Shown: positions 23,703 to 32,262 of the stretch, piece after piece
Numbering within the stretch: the first letter of the stretch is position 1
Layout: each line of letters starts with the position of its first letter
NCBI RefSeq assembly: GCF_022524485.1
Contig: NZ_JAKXMK010000019.1
Span: 62,001 to 126,000, forward strand
DNA length: 64,000 nt
Source: Pseudonocardia alaniniphila
GTDB lineage: Bacteria; Actinomycetota; Actinomycetes; Mycobacteriales; Pseudonocardiaceae
Direction of reading: 5' to 3'
Translations under genes and position numbers: made by a program
The notes under the pieces: model-generated
The model's database searches: none
Told to the model about the DNA's origin: nothing
What the model saw: the letters and a program-made list of their open reading frames with translations, nothing else

Positions 23703-24127
23703 CCGGCCTGCCCGTGGCCGAGGTGAGCAAGGCGATCGCGGAATGGGAGGCGTCCGGCGCCATCCGGCGCTACAAGGCGGTCATCGACTGGGACGCCGTG
23801 GACGACGACCCGACGAGCGAGATCGTCATCGCGTTCATCGACGTGTCCCTCGCACCCGCCCGTGGCGTCGGCTTCGACGACGTCGCCGCCCGGATCGCCC
23901 GCTTCGACGAGGTGCGCAGCGTCCACCTCGTCTCCGGCGGCCACGACCTGCGCTGCACCGTCACCGGACGCAGCATCCGGGCCGTATCGGACTTCGTCTC
24001 CCAGAAGCTCTCCACGATCGACCGTGTGCGGGCCACCGCCACGTACTTCGTGCTGAAGACCTACAAGCGTGACGGTGATTCCTTCACCCCTGCCGAGCAG
24101 GACCACCGGCTCCCGGTGACCCCCTGA
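23636..24127 (+). CDS. Lrp/AsnC-family transcriptional regulator
   Basis: A 163-residue regulator with an N-terminal HTH (RQILELLERDAQLSHDTIATMTGLPVAEVSKAIAEWEASGAIRRYKAVIDW, residues 2-52) and a RAM domain (VRSVHLVSGGHDLRCTVTGRSIRAVSDFVSQKLSTIDRVRATATYFVLKTYKRDG). Start GTG at 23636 lies inside the preceding aminotransferase gene; its TGA overlaps the ATG of the next aminotransferase (TGATG), so all three are translationally linked. It probably tunes this operon in response to an amino or keto acid used by the transaminases. Confidence 0.93.
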   Translation: MRQILELLERDAQLSHDTIATMTGLPVAEVSKAIAEWEASGAIRRYKAVIDWDAVDDDPTSEIVIAFIDVSLAPARGVGFDDVAARIARFDEVRSVHLVSGGHDLRCTVTGRSIRAVSDFVSQKLSTIDRVRATATYFVLKTYKRDGDSFTPAEQDHRLPVTP

Positions 24128-25281
24128 TGAAGGAGCTCAACGCCGTCATCGCCGCCTGTCCCCCGTCGGGGATCCGGCGGTTCTTCGACATCGCCGCCGA
24201 GATGGACGACGTGATCTCACTCGGGGTCGGCGAGCCCGACTTCGTGACGCCATGGCACGTGCGCGAGGCGGGGATCTACGCGCTGGAGAACGGCTACACC
24301 ACCTACACGTCGAACGCCGGGCTGCCGCGCCTGCGCGAGCTGATCTGTGCTGATCTCGCGGCGCGCTACGGCGCCGACTACGCCCCCGACGGAGAGTGCC
24401 TCATCACCACCGGCGTCTCCGAAGGGCTCGACCTCGCGCTGCGCGTGCTGCTCAACCCCGGCGACGAGGTGATCGTTCCCGAGCCCTGCTACGTCGCGTA
24501 CGAGCCGTGCGTCGCCTTCGCCGGCGGCGTGCCGGTGCGGGTGCCGACCCGCTGGGAGGACGACTTCGCGATCGACGCCGAGGTCGTCGCCGCGGCGATC
24601 ACACCCGGCACGAAGGCGATCGTTCTCGGCTCCCCCGCCAACCCCACCGGTGCCGTGCAGCCCCGCAGCGCGCTCGAAGCCCTGGTCCGGCTCGCCGAGC
24701 AGCACGACCTCTACATCGTCTCCGACGAGATCTACGACCGCCTCACCTACACGGGCACCCACACGTGCCTGGGCACGGTGCCCGGCGCACGCGACCGCAC
24801 GGTGCTGCTCGGGGGGTTCTCGAAGGCCCATGCGATGACGGGCTGGCGGGTCGGCTGGATCTGCGCGCCCCGGCCCGTCGCCGAGCTGTGCGTGCGCGTG
24901 CACCAGTACACGATGCTGTGCGCGCCACACGTCTCGCAGCTGGCGGCGGTGGAGGCACTGTCGGGGCCGGACGACGCGGTGCAGTCGATGGTCGCGGACT
25001 ACGACCGGCGGCGTCGGGTGTTCGTGAAGGGCCTGCGGGAGATCGGACTCGACACTCCCGAGCCGCAGGGCGCCTTCTACGCGTTCCCGTCGATCCGCCG
25101 CTCCGGTCTCGACTCGGAGACCTTCGCCGAGCAGTTGTTGCGTGCGGAGCACGTGGCCGTGGTGCCCGGCAGCGTGTTCGGCCCGTCCGGAGAGGGACAC
25201 GTGCGCTGCTCCTACGCCACCGCGTTGCCCCTGCTCGAGGAGGCTCTCGTGCGGATCGACCGGTTCCTCGGCTCGCTCTGA
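24127..25281 (+). CDS. Class I/II aminotransferase (PatA-like)
   Basis: Fold-type I aminotransferase of 384 residues similar to Bacillus PatA and related aromatic/branched-chain transaminases that are often paired with an AsnC gene. Evidence: FFDIAAEMDDVISLGVGEPDFVTPWHVREA, YTTYTSNAGLPRLRELI, LITTGVSEGLDLALRVLLNPGDEVIVPEPCYVAYEP (about residues 98-132), GSPANPTGAV, the aspartate in YIVSDEIYDRLTY, and the PLP lysine in LLGGFSKAHAMTGWRVGWI (about 230-248). Its ATG overlaps the AsnC stop. The exact substrate is undetermined. Confidence 0.93.
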   Translation: MKELNAVIAACPPSGIRRFFDIAAEMDDVISLGVGEPDFVTPWHVREAGIYALENGYTTYTSNAGLPRLRELICADLAARYGADYAPDGECLITTGVSEGLDLALRVLLNPGDEVIVPEPCYVAYEPCVAFAGGVPVRVPTRWEDDFAIDAEVVAAAITPGTKAIVLGSPANPTGAVQPRSALEALVRLAEQHDLYIVSDEIYDRLTYTGTHTCLGTVPGARDRTVLLGGFSKAHAMTGWRVGWICAPRPVAELCVRVHQYTMLCAPHVSQLAAVEALSGPDDAVQSMVADYDRRRRVFVKGLREIGLDTPEPQGAFYAFPSIRRSGLDSETFAEQLLRAEHVAVVPGSVFGPSGEGHVRCSYATALPLLEEALVRIDRFLGSL

Positions 25282-25369
25282 CGGACCTCCGGTAGTCGGA
25301 CGTCCACGCACCGTAACCTTTGCGTCGGGTTCACAGCCCCGCAAAGCCGCACCACCAGACTTCAGTGGC

Positions 25370-25582
25370 ATGGACACACGACCTTGCCCCTTGTGCAGCC
25401 GCCCACGGACACCGGCCGATGCCGCCGGTCTCGCCTGGAGCAGTCAGCACGAGGCCGACGGCTCGATCACCTTCATCTGCCCCACGTGCACCCGTGCGCA
25501 GCTGTGGCGGATCGAGGCGATGCTCGCGGTGGCCTCGCCGACCGCGCCGCTCGCCCCGCTTCCGCTGCGCCCCGCAGCCTGA
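25370..25582 (+). CDS. Small zinc-ribbon protein
   Basis: A 70-residue protein starting at the ATG at 25370 (MDTRPCPLCSRP). Two CxxC pairs, CPLC (residues 6-9) and CPTC (about 39-42), are placed as in a zinc ribbon, followed by RAQLWRIEAMLAV, which is probably a helix. Similar small proteins occur in actinobacteria and have no known function. The same frame is open upstream of 25370, but that part overlaps the aminotransferase gene and is not protein-like. It converges with the MFS gene, 9 bp apart. Confidence 0.75.
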   Translation: MDTRPCPLCSRPRTPADAAGLAWSSQHEADGSITFICPTCTRAQLWRIEAMLAVASPTAPLAPLPLRPAA

Positions 25583-25591
25583 CCGGGACGT

Positions 25592-26992
25592 TCACTCCGG
25601 CGTACCGGCCTCGCGCAACGTGTGCAGGCGCGCGAGGACCGGAGCCACCAGCACCACGACCGCCATCACGACGAAGGCCGTGGCGAGGTGCCCGGTGGCC
25701 TGGTAGACGCTGCCGAAGACCGCCACTCCGGCGACGAAGCTGAACTGGATCACCGTTGTCGCCATCCCGCTGGCGTCGGGGATGTTGACGCGCCGGACAT
25801 GGGCCACGGTGAGAGCGAACAGCGGTGAGAAGGCCGCCCCGAAGCCCAGGCCACACACGCCGAGCACCACCGCGGCGGCCGCAACGGGCCAGCGCTCGCC
25901 TCTGGTGAGCCACGCCAGGAGGAGAAGCGCTGCACCGGCGATGACCACCCCGCCGATGAGGAGCACTCGCTGACGCCCGGGCCGGACCAGCGACGGGATC
26001 ACCCCGCCGATGCCGAAGCCGATCGCCAGCGGCAGGAGCGCGTATCCCGCGACCCCGGCTGTGCTTCCGTGCCGGACCTGGAGGTCCGCCGCGACGCAGA
26101 ACAGGATGCCGGTGTAGGGGGTGCCGAGGAGGAGCAGCCCGAGCAGCCCCGGACGGACGCCTCTGGTGGTGAACAGGGCCGGTTCCACCAGTACCGGCCG
26201 GCCTCGGCGGCTGGTACGTCGCTGGTGGGCGGCGAACACCGCGAGCACGGCGACGCCTGCCATCGCGGCGGCGATGCTCCACGGTGGCCGTCCGCTGTCG
26301 GTGCCGAGCGTCAACGCCGAGATCACGAGGATTGCGCCGCAGGTCAGCAGCACCACACCCGGAACGTCGAGGCGCCGCTCGGCCACCGGGACGCGCGGCA
26401 GCACCAGCGCTGCCACAACGACGAGCACGATGCCGATGGGCACGTTGACGAGGAACACCGAGCGCCAGCCCAGCCCCAGGAGATCGAGGTCGATCAGGCC
26501 ACCTCCGGCAGCCAGCCCGACGGCTCCCCCGATCGAGATCATCGCGCTGAAAGCCGACAATGCCCGGGCCCGCGCAGAATCGGTGAAACTGATCTGGATG
26601 ACCGACACGATCTGCGGAATCATCAGCGCGGCGCCGATTCCCTGCACCGCCCGTGCTCCCACCAGCACCGCCGCGGAGGGGGCCGCGCCCGCCGCTGCCG
26701 ACGCAACCGTGAAGACGACCACCCCTGCGAGGAACACCCGTCGCCTGCCGCGATCGGCGCCGATACGGGCCCCGGTGATCAGCAGGCTCGCGTACAGCAG
26801 GGTGTAGGCCACGATCGCGAGCCGGACCGTTCCCGCCGATACCTGCAGCTCCGTGCCGATGTCCGGGGCCGCGACGTTGCCGACAGTGGTGTCCAACGAC
26901 GCCATGAACTGGCCCGCCAGCACGACGGCCAGGGTGACCCATCGGTGCCCGGCGCGGGCGTCCGGGGCGACGGCGACCTGGGACGTCATCAC
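25592..26992 (-). CDS. MFS transporter, DHA2/EmrB-QacA type (14 TM)
   Basis: Proton-coupled drug/metabolite exporter of 466 residues with about 14 hydrophobic segments. Signatures are TLAVVLAGQFMASLDTTVGNVAAPDI (TM1 with the DHA2 acidic residue), the loop-2 motif GARIGADRGRRRVFLAGVVVF (about residues 73-93), the motif-C-like VGARAVQGIGAALMIPQIVSVI, and GWRSVFLVNVPIGIVLV. The substrate cannot be predicted. The 159 bp upstream, shared with no divergent gene, include a comparatively AT-rich stretch near 27100-27150 that may hold its promoter region or the end of the SGNH transcript. Confidence 0.94.
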   Translation of the reverse strand: MMTSQVAVAPDARAGHRWVTLAVVLAGQFMASLDTTVGNVAAPDIGTELQVSAGTVRLAIVAYTLLYASLLITGARIGADRGRRRVFLAGVVVFTVASAAAGAAPSAAVLVGARAVQGIGAALMIPQIVSVIQISFTDSARARALSAFSAMISIGGAVGLAAGGGLIDLDLLGLGWRSVFLVNVPIGIVLVVVAALVLPRVPVAERRLDVPGVVLLTCGAILVISALTLGTDSGRPPWSIAAAMAGVAVLAVFAAHQRRTSRRGRPVLVEPALFTTRGVRPGLLGLLLLGTPYTGILFCVAADLQVRHGSTAGVAGYALLPLAIGFGIGGVIPSLVRPGRQRVLLIGGVVIAGAALLLLAWLTRGERWPVAAAAVVLGVCGLGFGAAFSPLFALTVAHVRRVNIPDASGMATTVIQFSFVAGVAVFGSVYQATGHLATAFVVMAVVVLVAPVLARLHTLREAGTPE

Positions 26993-27151
26993 AGCCCCTT
27001 CCTCCTCAGCGGGGCCGCACAGAGGACTCCCGAGTCGGCAGCGCCTGTCGCCGACGAAATTCGAGCGTAATCGCGCATCCGGTCGACGATGAGTGACGCT
27101 GGTCGCGCTCGAACAAATGGGGCCGAACGAACAATGCGAATAATGAGCAGA

Positions 27152-28018
27152 TCAGCAATCGGGTGCCGGACCGCGGCGGATGGCGACGGGGGCAGGCCTG
27201 CGCACCAACTCGCCCACCAGGCTCTGCACGATCACCGGGCCGAGGTCGCGTCCACGCCGGGCCAGCCAGGGCACGCCCTTCACCACCAGCCAGGCCGTCC
27301 GCTGCACGGCCGTCACCTCACGCCCGCCCGCGCACTCCAGGCTCACCGGATGCGGCACCGTGAACCCCGCGTCGAAGAGCAACTCCGCGAAACCCGCCGC
27401 GAGCATCCGGTGCCCGCGCTCCGAGGGGTGCAGCCGGTCGACCGACCACGCCGAACGCTCGTAGCCACCGGGCAGCAGGTCCAGATCCAACACACCGATT
27501 CCCGCCGGGTCGGTGGCCGCCACCGCGTCGATCACGGCGTTGAGCGCCACGATCCGCCGGTACAGGGCCCGGCGCAGCGGCGCGGGCAGCCGGAACACCC
27601 GGGTGTGGTCGTGGTAGCGAACCATCAGGACGTATGTGCCCTCGGCCCGCAGCGCGCCCACGATCGCGGCACAGTCGTCGTGCAGTTGCCGGGGGTCGAA
27701 GTCGGAGCGCAGCGTGTCGTTCATCCCGACCGACAGCACTGCGACGTCCGGGCTCGCGGTCAGTGCCCCGGGAAGCTGGTCGTCGCGCACCCAGGACATG
27801 CGGGCCCCGGTGCACCCGAGGTTGAGCAGCGTCGAGGCACCGAGGGCATCGCGCAGCAGCATCGGGAAGCCCCGCCAGCCTCCGCCGGGCAGTGGATCGC
27901 CCAGCCCCACAGCTGTGGAGTCGCCGAGCGTCACCAAGGTTGCAACCGACCTTGGGCCTGGCACCGGCGGTATGATCGACACGGACGTGGCGGACGCGAG
28001 CAGCGGCTGCAAGGTCAC
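27152..28018 (-). CDS. SGNH/GDSL-family hydrolase
   Basis: Serine esterase/lipase-fold protein of 288 residues. Catalytic blocks: block I LGDSTAVGLGDP (about residues 32-43), block II glycine in NLGCTGARMSWVRDDQLP, block III GMNDTLRSDF, and block V DRLHPSERGHRMLA (Asp and His, about 194-207). The start is uncertain: the GTG at 28018 gives an extra lead of about 25 residues, while a GTG at 27985 is also possible. No signal peptide is clear. Substrate unknown; such enzymes act on acyl esters of lipids, sugars or peptides. Confidence 0.88.
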   Translation of the reverse strand: MTLQPLLASATSVSIIPPVPGPRSVATLVTLGDSTAVGLGDPLPGGGWRGFPMLLRDALGASTLLNLGCTGARMSWVRDDQLPGALTASPDVAVLSVGMNDTLRSDFDPRQLHDDCAAIVGALRAEGTYVLMVRYHDHTRVFRLPAPLRRALYRRIVALNAVIDAVAATDPAGIGVLDLDLLPGGYERSAWSVDRLHPSERGHRMLAAGFAELLFDAGFTVPHPVSLECAGGREVTAVQRTAWLVVKGVPWLARRGRDLGPVIVQSLVGELVRRPAPVAIRRGPAPDC

Positions 28019-28115
28019 GCCGACACCATCACCGACGTCGACTCACCTCGGGTGTGCGTCGGATGACCGGCTGTGGGCGGATTAAGGAACGATCGGTGCT
28101 CTGACCAGCAGGGTC

Positions 28116-29309
28116 TCAGGCCACCGACCGGAATGCCGGGTACACCGGCAGCGATCCGGGGGCGTCGGGGAAGCGCTTCACCAGCGCATCCGCCACCAGC
28201 GCGCCAAGTTCGGCAGTGGCCGGCAGCCCACCAACGGCAGCAGCGCCGGACATCTCCCGCCAGTAGTGGGCGAGCGCGGTGCTGATCCGAGGGGACCGGG
28301 TGGGGTCCTGTCCGACGGGCATGTCACGTACGCGGATGCGCGGCAGCAGCCACCACGTGCACAACCACACCCACAGCAGCTGCGCGTGCAGCAGCCTGTG
28401 CTCGAGGCGATCGGGCTCGTCGAGATCCGGCCAGACCGCGGCGATCTCGTTGCGCCACGCCTCGAGCATCGTGTCGGCCAACCCCGGAGGCAGGGCGAAA
28501 CTCGCCTCACAGCCGGGGAAGGGGACACGGAAGTAGGCCGCGTCGAGTGCGACGTCGCGGAAGCAGCCCCATTCGAAGTCGACGAACCGGACCCCCCGAC
28601 TGGTGACGAGGTTGTTGTCCGGGCAGGTGTCCGACGGACTGAACGCGCGGTAGCGGGTGCCGCCCAGCAGCCGCGCGGTCTCGTGGGCCTCCTGTATGGC
28701 CGCGCGCGGCACCGTGACCCCGAGCTCCTGCTCCAGCAGCCCCGTGACCCCGGCCAGAGCGACACGCGCGTCCTCGGCCATCGGGTCGCGCCAGGCCCGC
28801 TCCCCCAGCCTGCGCAACAACGCCCCGAAGTCGTTCTCGCGGCCCGCCGTGGCGGCCTGCATGCGCCCGAGCGCCCGGGCCCAGCTCAGCAGGCAACGCT
28901 GCGCGGCGGCCGGGTCGGGACCGAACAGCTTGTCGGCGAGCGTGGAGCTGCGGCCGAGGTCCTCCATCACCAGCAACCGGCTCTGAGGGTCGTGCGCGAT
29001 CAGCACCGGGCTGGGCCGCGCATCCGTCGGCAGCGCCGTGAACAGCTGGCAGCTCGCCACCTCGTAGTGGAACGGGTCGGGCCGGTCGGGATCCGGCCGT
29101 CCCAGGTAGTGCTTGACGACGAGTGTGCGCGGCAGCGAGAACGGATTGCGAGCCACGCGCGCCCGGGCCACCACCGACCGGTCACTGCCCCCGAGATCCT
29201 CGGGGTCGGCCAGTACGATGCCGGCTCCCGACCGGCGGGTGAGGAGCCGCTCGGCAGCAGTGAGCGCAGCAAGTACCGGCCTGGGGAAGCTGCCCAGGTC
29301 CTGAACCAT
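28116..29309 (-). CDS. Phosphotransferase-family (APH-like kinase-fold) protein
   Basis: A 397-residue protein of the aminoglycoside phosphotransferase / choline kinase fold. Kinase features are LVVKHYLG (ATP-site lysine, about residue 64), LLVMEDLG hinge (about 111), the catalytic-loop-like YRAFSPSDTCPDNNLVTSRG (about 218-237) and the metal-binding aspartate in RFVDFEWGCFRDVALDAAYF. The catalytic loop has Ser-Asp where APHs have His-Gly-Asp, so activity is uncertain. The ATG at 29309 lies 11 bp after the DUF389 stop; an upstream TTG was rejected. Real substrate unknown; antibiotic resistance should not be assumed. Confidence 0.78.
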   Translation of the reverse strand: MVQDLGSFPRPVLAALTAAERLLTRRSGAGIVLADPEDLGGSDRSVVARARVARNPFSLPRTLVVKHYLGRPDPDRPDPFHYEVASCQLFTALPTDARPSPVLIAHDPQSRLLVMEDLGRSSTLADKLFGPDPAAAQRCLLSWARALGRMQAATAGRENDFGALLRRLGERAWRDPMAEDARVALAGVTGLLEQELGVTVPRAAIQEAHETARLLGGTRYRAFSPSDTCPDNNLVTSRGVRFVDFEWGCFRDVALDAAYFRVPFPGCEASFALPPGLADTMLEAWRNEIAAVWPDLDEPDRLEHRLLHAQLLWVWLCTWWLLPRIRVRDMPVGQDPTRSPRISTALAHYWREMSGAAAVGGLPATAELGALVADALVKRFPDAPGSLPVYPAFRSVA

Positions 29310-29320
29310 CGTCTGTGACC

Positions 29321-30262
29321 CTACCTCGCCGACAACCAACGAAGCCGCCCCTCACTCATACCCGTCCGCCGCGACACGATCAGCACGGCGATCGCGGCCA
29401 CGACGATGCCCACGAGGTTCACCAACAGCTGAAGCGCGGATCCGCCCGCCTGGCCATAACGCCCCTCCACGAGGGCGGTCGACGCGAACGCTGCTGCCGG
29501 AACGGTGGTGACGGAGATGAACACACCAACCAGCGAAGCGGACTTCGCCGACGTCAGCGCGAGCATCCCGGCCGCTCCGGCGAGCAGCGCCACGATGAAG
29601 GAGAACGGACCCACCTTGTAGATGAAGTCGACCTGACCGACGTTGTCGAGGGTCGCGGTCGACAGCAGTCCGGTCACGTCGAGTGCCACGGCAGCGAGCG
29701 CCGTGATCAGCATCGCGAGCGGAAAACCGACGGCGAGCGCCATCGCGCCCCGGCGCACCAGATCCCCCCGACGCAGCACCGCGCCGACCGCGATCGCAGC
29801 GAGCGGCCCGAACTCGGGGCCGAGCACCATCGCGCCCACCACCGTCACCGCCGAGTCCGTGATGACACCGATCGCCGCCAGCAGGCAGGCGATGGTCAGG
29901 AACGCCTGGAAGCTCACCGACAGCCGAGACTCGTCACCGGTGCGTGCCACCAGTTCGTCCCAGATCACGGCATCGGCGGGGTCTCCGGGGGCGGCCTCCT
30001 CCGCGGCGTCGGCCGCCTTGGAGAGCGTGGTGTCGATCGCCTCGAGCGTCACGCCACCCGATCGGTCGACACCCAGCTCGCACAGCGCGCCGAGCACCGC
30101 GTCGACCGATTCCCGAGTCACGTCGGCCTCGACGACATCACCCGGGGGCTTCAGCGCGATCCCGGGCAGGACCGTGACATGGGCGGCACCCGGTTCGCCG
30201 AGCAGTAGATCCCGCACCGCCTCGGTGTGCTCCACCGGCGAGATCACTCTCATGTGCAGCAC
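29321..30262 (-). CDS. DUF389 (TIGR00341-like) membrane protein
   Basis: A 313-residue integral membrane protein of the DUF389 family. A soluble N-terminal domain (residues 1-120) begins LHMRVISPVEHTEAVRDLLLGEPGAAHVTVLPG; then come about six membrane helices with the family motif VSFQAFLTIACLLAAIGVITDSAVTVVGAMVLGPEFGPLAAIAVGAVL (about 122-170). Function unknown; members have been speculated to be transporters or stress-related. The GTG at 30262 is chosen because homologues begin with (M/V)LHxRVI; the ATG at 30253 is an alternative. It follows aspS by 46 bp. Confidence 0.88.
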   Translation of the reverse strand: MLHMRVISPVEHTEAVRDLLLGEPGAAHVTVLPGIALKPPGDVVEADVTRESVDAVLGALCELGVDRSGGVTLEAIDTTLSKAADAAEEAAPGDPADAVIWDELVARTGDESRLSVSFQAFLTIACLLAAIGVITDSAVTVVGAMVLGPEFGPLAAIAVGAVLRRGDLVRRGAMALAVGFPLAMLITALAAVALDVTGLLSTATLDNVGQVDFIYKVGPFSFIVALLAGAAGMLALTSAKSASLVGVFISVTTVPAAAFASTALVEGRYGQAGGSALQLLVNLVGIVVAAIAVLIVSRRTGMSEGRLRWLSAR

Positions 30263-30308
30263 AGCGACAACCTGCTCCCGCGATCGACCGGATGGACCGG
30301 CTGCGCGT

Positions 30309-32114
30309 TCAGGACTTCGTGGGCGGCTCGTCGGCGACCGGTGAGGCGGCCGCGGGCGCTGCCGACGGCTTCGCGTCGATCCCCGCCTCCTTGCGCTGCT
30401 CGGGCGTGATCGGCGCGGGCGCCCCCGTGAGCGGGTCGAATCCGCCACCCGACTTCGGGAAGGCGATGACGTCACGGATCGAGTCGGTGTGCGAGAGCAG
30501 CATGCAGGTGCGGTCCCAGCCGAACGCGATGCCGCCGTGCGGCGGCGGGCCGAACTGGAACGCGTCGAGCAGGAAGCCGAACTTCTCCCGCTGCTCCTCC
30601 TCGTCCATGCCGAGCAGCGCGAACACCCGCTCCTGGACGTCGGAGCGGTGGATACGGATCGAGCCGCCACCGATCTCGTTGCCGTTGCAGACGATGTCGT
30701 AGGCGTAGGCGAGCGCCTGGTCGGGCGCCTCCTCGAAGCGATCCATCCACTCCGCGTTGGGCGAGGTGAACGGGTGGTGTACCGCGGTCCAGCCGATCTC
30801 GTTGCCCTTGTCGTCGCGGACGCGCTCGAACATCGGCGCGTCGACGACCCAGACGAACGACCACGCGTTCTCGTCCACCAGGCCGCAGCGCCGCGCGATC
30901 TCGCCGCGGGCGGCGCCGAGCAGCTCGCGCGCGTCGGACGGGTGCCCGGCGGCGAAGAAGATGGCGTCGCCCGGCTCGGCACCCACCGCCTTCGCCAGGC
31001 CGTCGCGCTCGACCTCGGAGAGGTTCTTGACGACCGGGCCCCGCTCACTCACCGCGCCGTCATCGTCCACCAGCACGTACGCGAGACCGCGCGCCCCGCG
31101 CTGCTTCGCCCACTCCTGCCAGGCGTCGAGCTGCTTGCGCGGCTGGCTCGCCCCGCCGGGCATCACGACCGCGCCGACGTAGGCAGCCTGGAACACGCGG
31201 AACGACGTGTCGGCGAAGTACTCGGTGAGGTCGGTGAGCTCGACGCCGAACCGCATGTCCGGCTTGTCGGAGCCGAAGCGGGCCATCGCGTCGGCGTAGG
31301 TGAGACGCGCGATCGGGCGCGGGATCTCGTAGTCGGCGAGCTCCGACCACAGAGCGGAGATGATCGTCTCGCCCAGCTCGATCACGTCGTCCTGCTCGAC
31401 GAAGCTCATCTCGATGTCGAGCTGGGTGAACTCGGGCTGGCGGTCGGCCCGGAAGTCCTCGTCGCGGTAGCACCGCGCGATCTGGTAGTAGCGCTCGGCG
31501 CCTGCCACCATCAGGAGCTGCTTGAACAGCTGCGGGCTCTGCGGCAGGGCGTACCACGAACCCGGGCGGAGCCGGGCGGGCACGAGGAAGTCGCGGGCAC
31601 CCTCGGGGGTCGAGCGGGTGAGTGTGGGTGTCTCGACCTCCACGAACTCGCGGTCGTGCAGCACGGTGCGCGCGATGCGGTTGGCCTCGCTGCGCAGCCG
31701 CAGCGCCGCCGCCGGACCGCTGCGCCGCAGGTCGAGGTAGCGGTACTTGAGCCGGACCTCCTCGCCGACCTCCGTGTGCTCGTCGAGCGGGAACGGCAGC
31801 GGCGCCGACTCGGACAGCATGGTGAGCTCGGTGGCGGTCACCTCGATCTCGCCCGTGGCGAGCTCGGGGTTCTCGTTGCCCGCCGGACGACGGACGACAT
31901 CGCCGGTGACCAGGACGCAGAACTCGCCGCGCAGCCGGTGGGCGCGCTCGGCCATCTCTCCCTCGCGGAACACCACCTGGGCGGAGCCGGAGGCGTCGCG
32001 GAGGTCGATGAAGATCACCCCGCCGTGATCACGGCGGCGCGCCACCCACCCGGAGAGGGTCACGGACTGTCCGGCGTGCTCGGCACGCAGAGTGCCGGCG
32101 GGGTGGGTACGCAT
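30309..32114 (-). CDS. aspS: Aspartyl-tRNA synthetase
   Basis: Class IIb synthetase of 601 residues of the bacterial type. The OB-fold anticodon domain begins RTHPAGTLRAEHAGQSVTLSGWVARRRDHGGVIFIDLRDASG; catalytic motifs are LKYRYLDLRR, motif 2 YYQIARCYRDEDFRADRQPEFTQLDIEMSF (about residues 205-235), the GAD insertion domain in the middle, and motif 3 GGIAFGWDRTCMLL (about 540-553). The C-terminus has a 45-residue Pro/Ala tail beyond motif 3. The start ATG at 32114 follows a GTG directly, so the first residue is ambiguous by one codon. No T-box leader is visible. Confidence 0.97.
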   Translation of the reverse strand: MRTHPAGTLRAEHAGQSVTLSGWVARRRDHGGVIFIDLRDASGSAQVVFREGEMAERAHRLRGEFCVLVTGDVVRRPAGNENPELATGEIEVTATELTMLSESAPLPFPLDEHTEVGEEVRLKYRYLDLRRSGPAAALRLRSEANRIARTVLHDREFVEVETPTLTRSTPEGARDFLVPARLRPGSWYALPQSPQLFKQLLMVAGAERYYQIARCYRDEDFRADRQPEFTQLDIEMSFVEQDDVIELGETIISALWSELADYEIPRPIARLTYADAMARFGSDKPDMRFGVELTDLTEYFADTSFRVFQAAYVGAVVMPGGASQPRKQLDAWQEWAKQRGARGLAYVLVDDDGAVSERGPVVKNLSEVERDGLAKAVGAEPGDAIFFAAGHPSDARELLGAARGEIARRCGLVDENAWSFVWVVDAPMFERVRDDKGNEIGWTAVHHPFTSPNAEWMDRFEEAPDQALAYAYDIVCNGNEIGGGSIRIHRSDVQERVFALLGMDEEEQREKFGFLLDAFQFGPPPHGGIAFGWDRTCMLLSHTDSIRDVIAFPKSGGGFDPLTGAPAPITPEQRKEAGIDAKPSAAPAAASPVADEPPTKS

Positions 32115-32188
32115 CACGTGTCGAGGTTATCGGCCGACCCCGGTCGGCCTGCCAGCAGGTTTCCCCGCCGATCGCCGCTGCTCACGCC

Positions 32189-32235
32189 GATGCGCTCCTG
32201 AGTGCGCCCGTCCGGGCCGCCATCAGGAGCGCATC
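32189..32235 (-). terminator. Perfect 13-bp stem-loop after the CHRD protein gene
   Basis: GATGCGCTCCTGA (32189-32201) pairs with TCAGGAGCGCATC (32223-32235) around a 21-nt GC-rich loop, 28 bp after the CHRD protein stop and 75 bp before aspS. It most likely ends the upstream transcript; no U-tract follows. An attenuator role for aspS cannot be excluded. Confidence 0.6.
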
Positions 32236-32262
32236 GATCCAGAGCAGTTTCGAAGCCCACCG

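Noticed and set aside
28116..29339. Longer start (TTG at 29339) for the APH-like gene
   Set aside because: It would overlap the DUF389 coding end and the added residues have no similarity; ATG at 29309 fits better.
30263..32262. T-box or other tRNA-sensing leader for aspS
   Set aside because: The upstream 148 bp contain a hairpin but no T-box sequence or specifier loop that I can recognise; alaS and hisS also show none.
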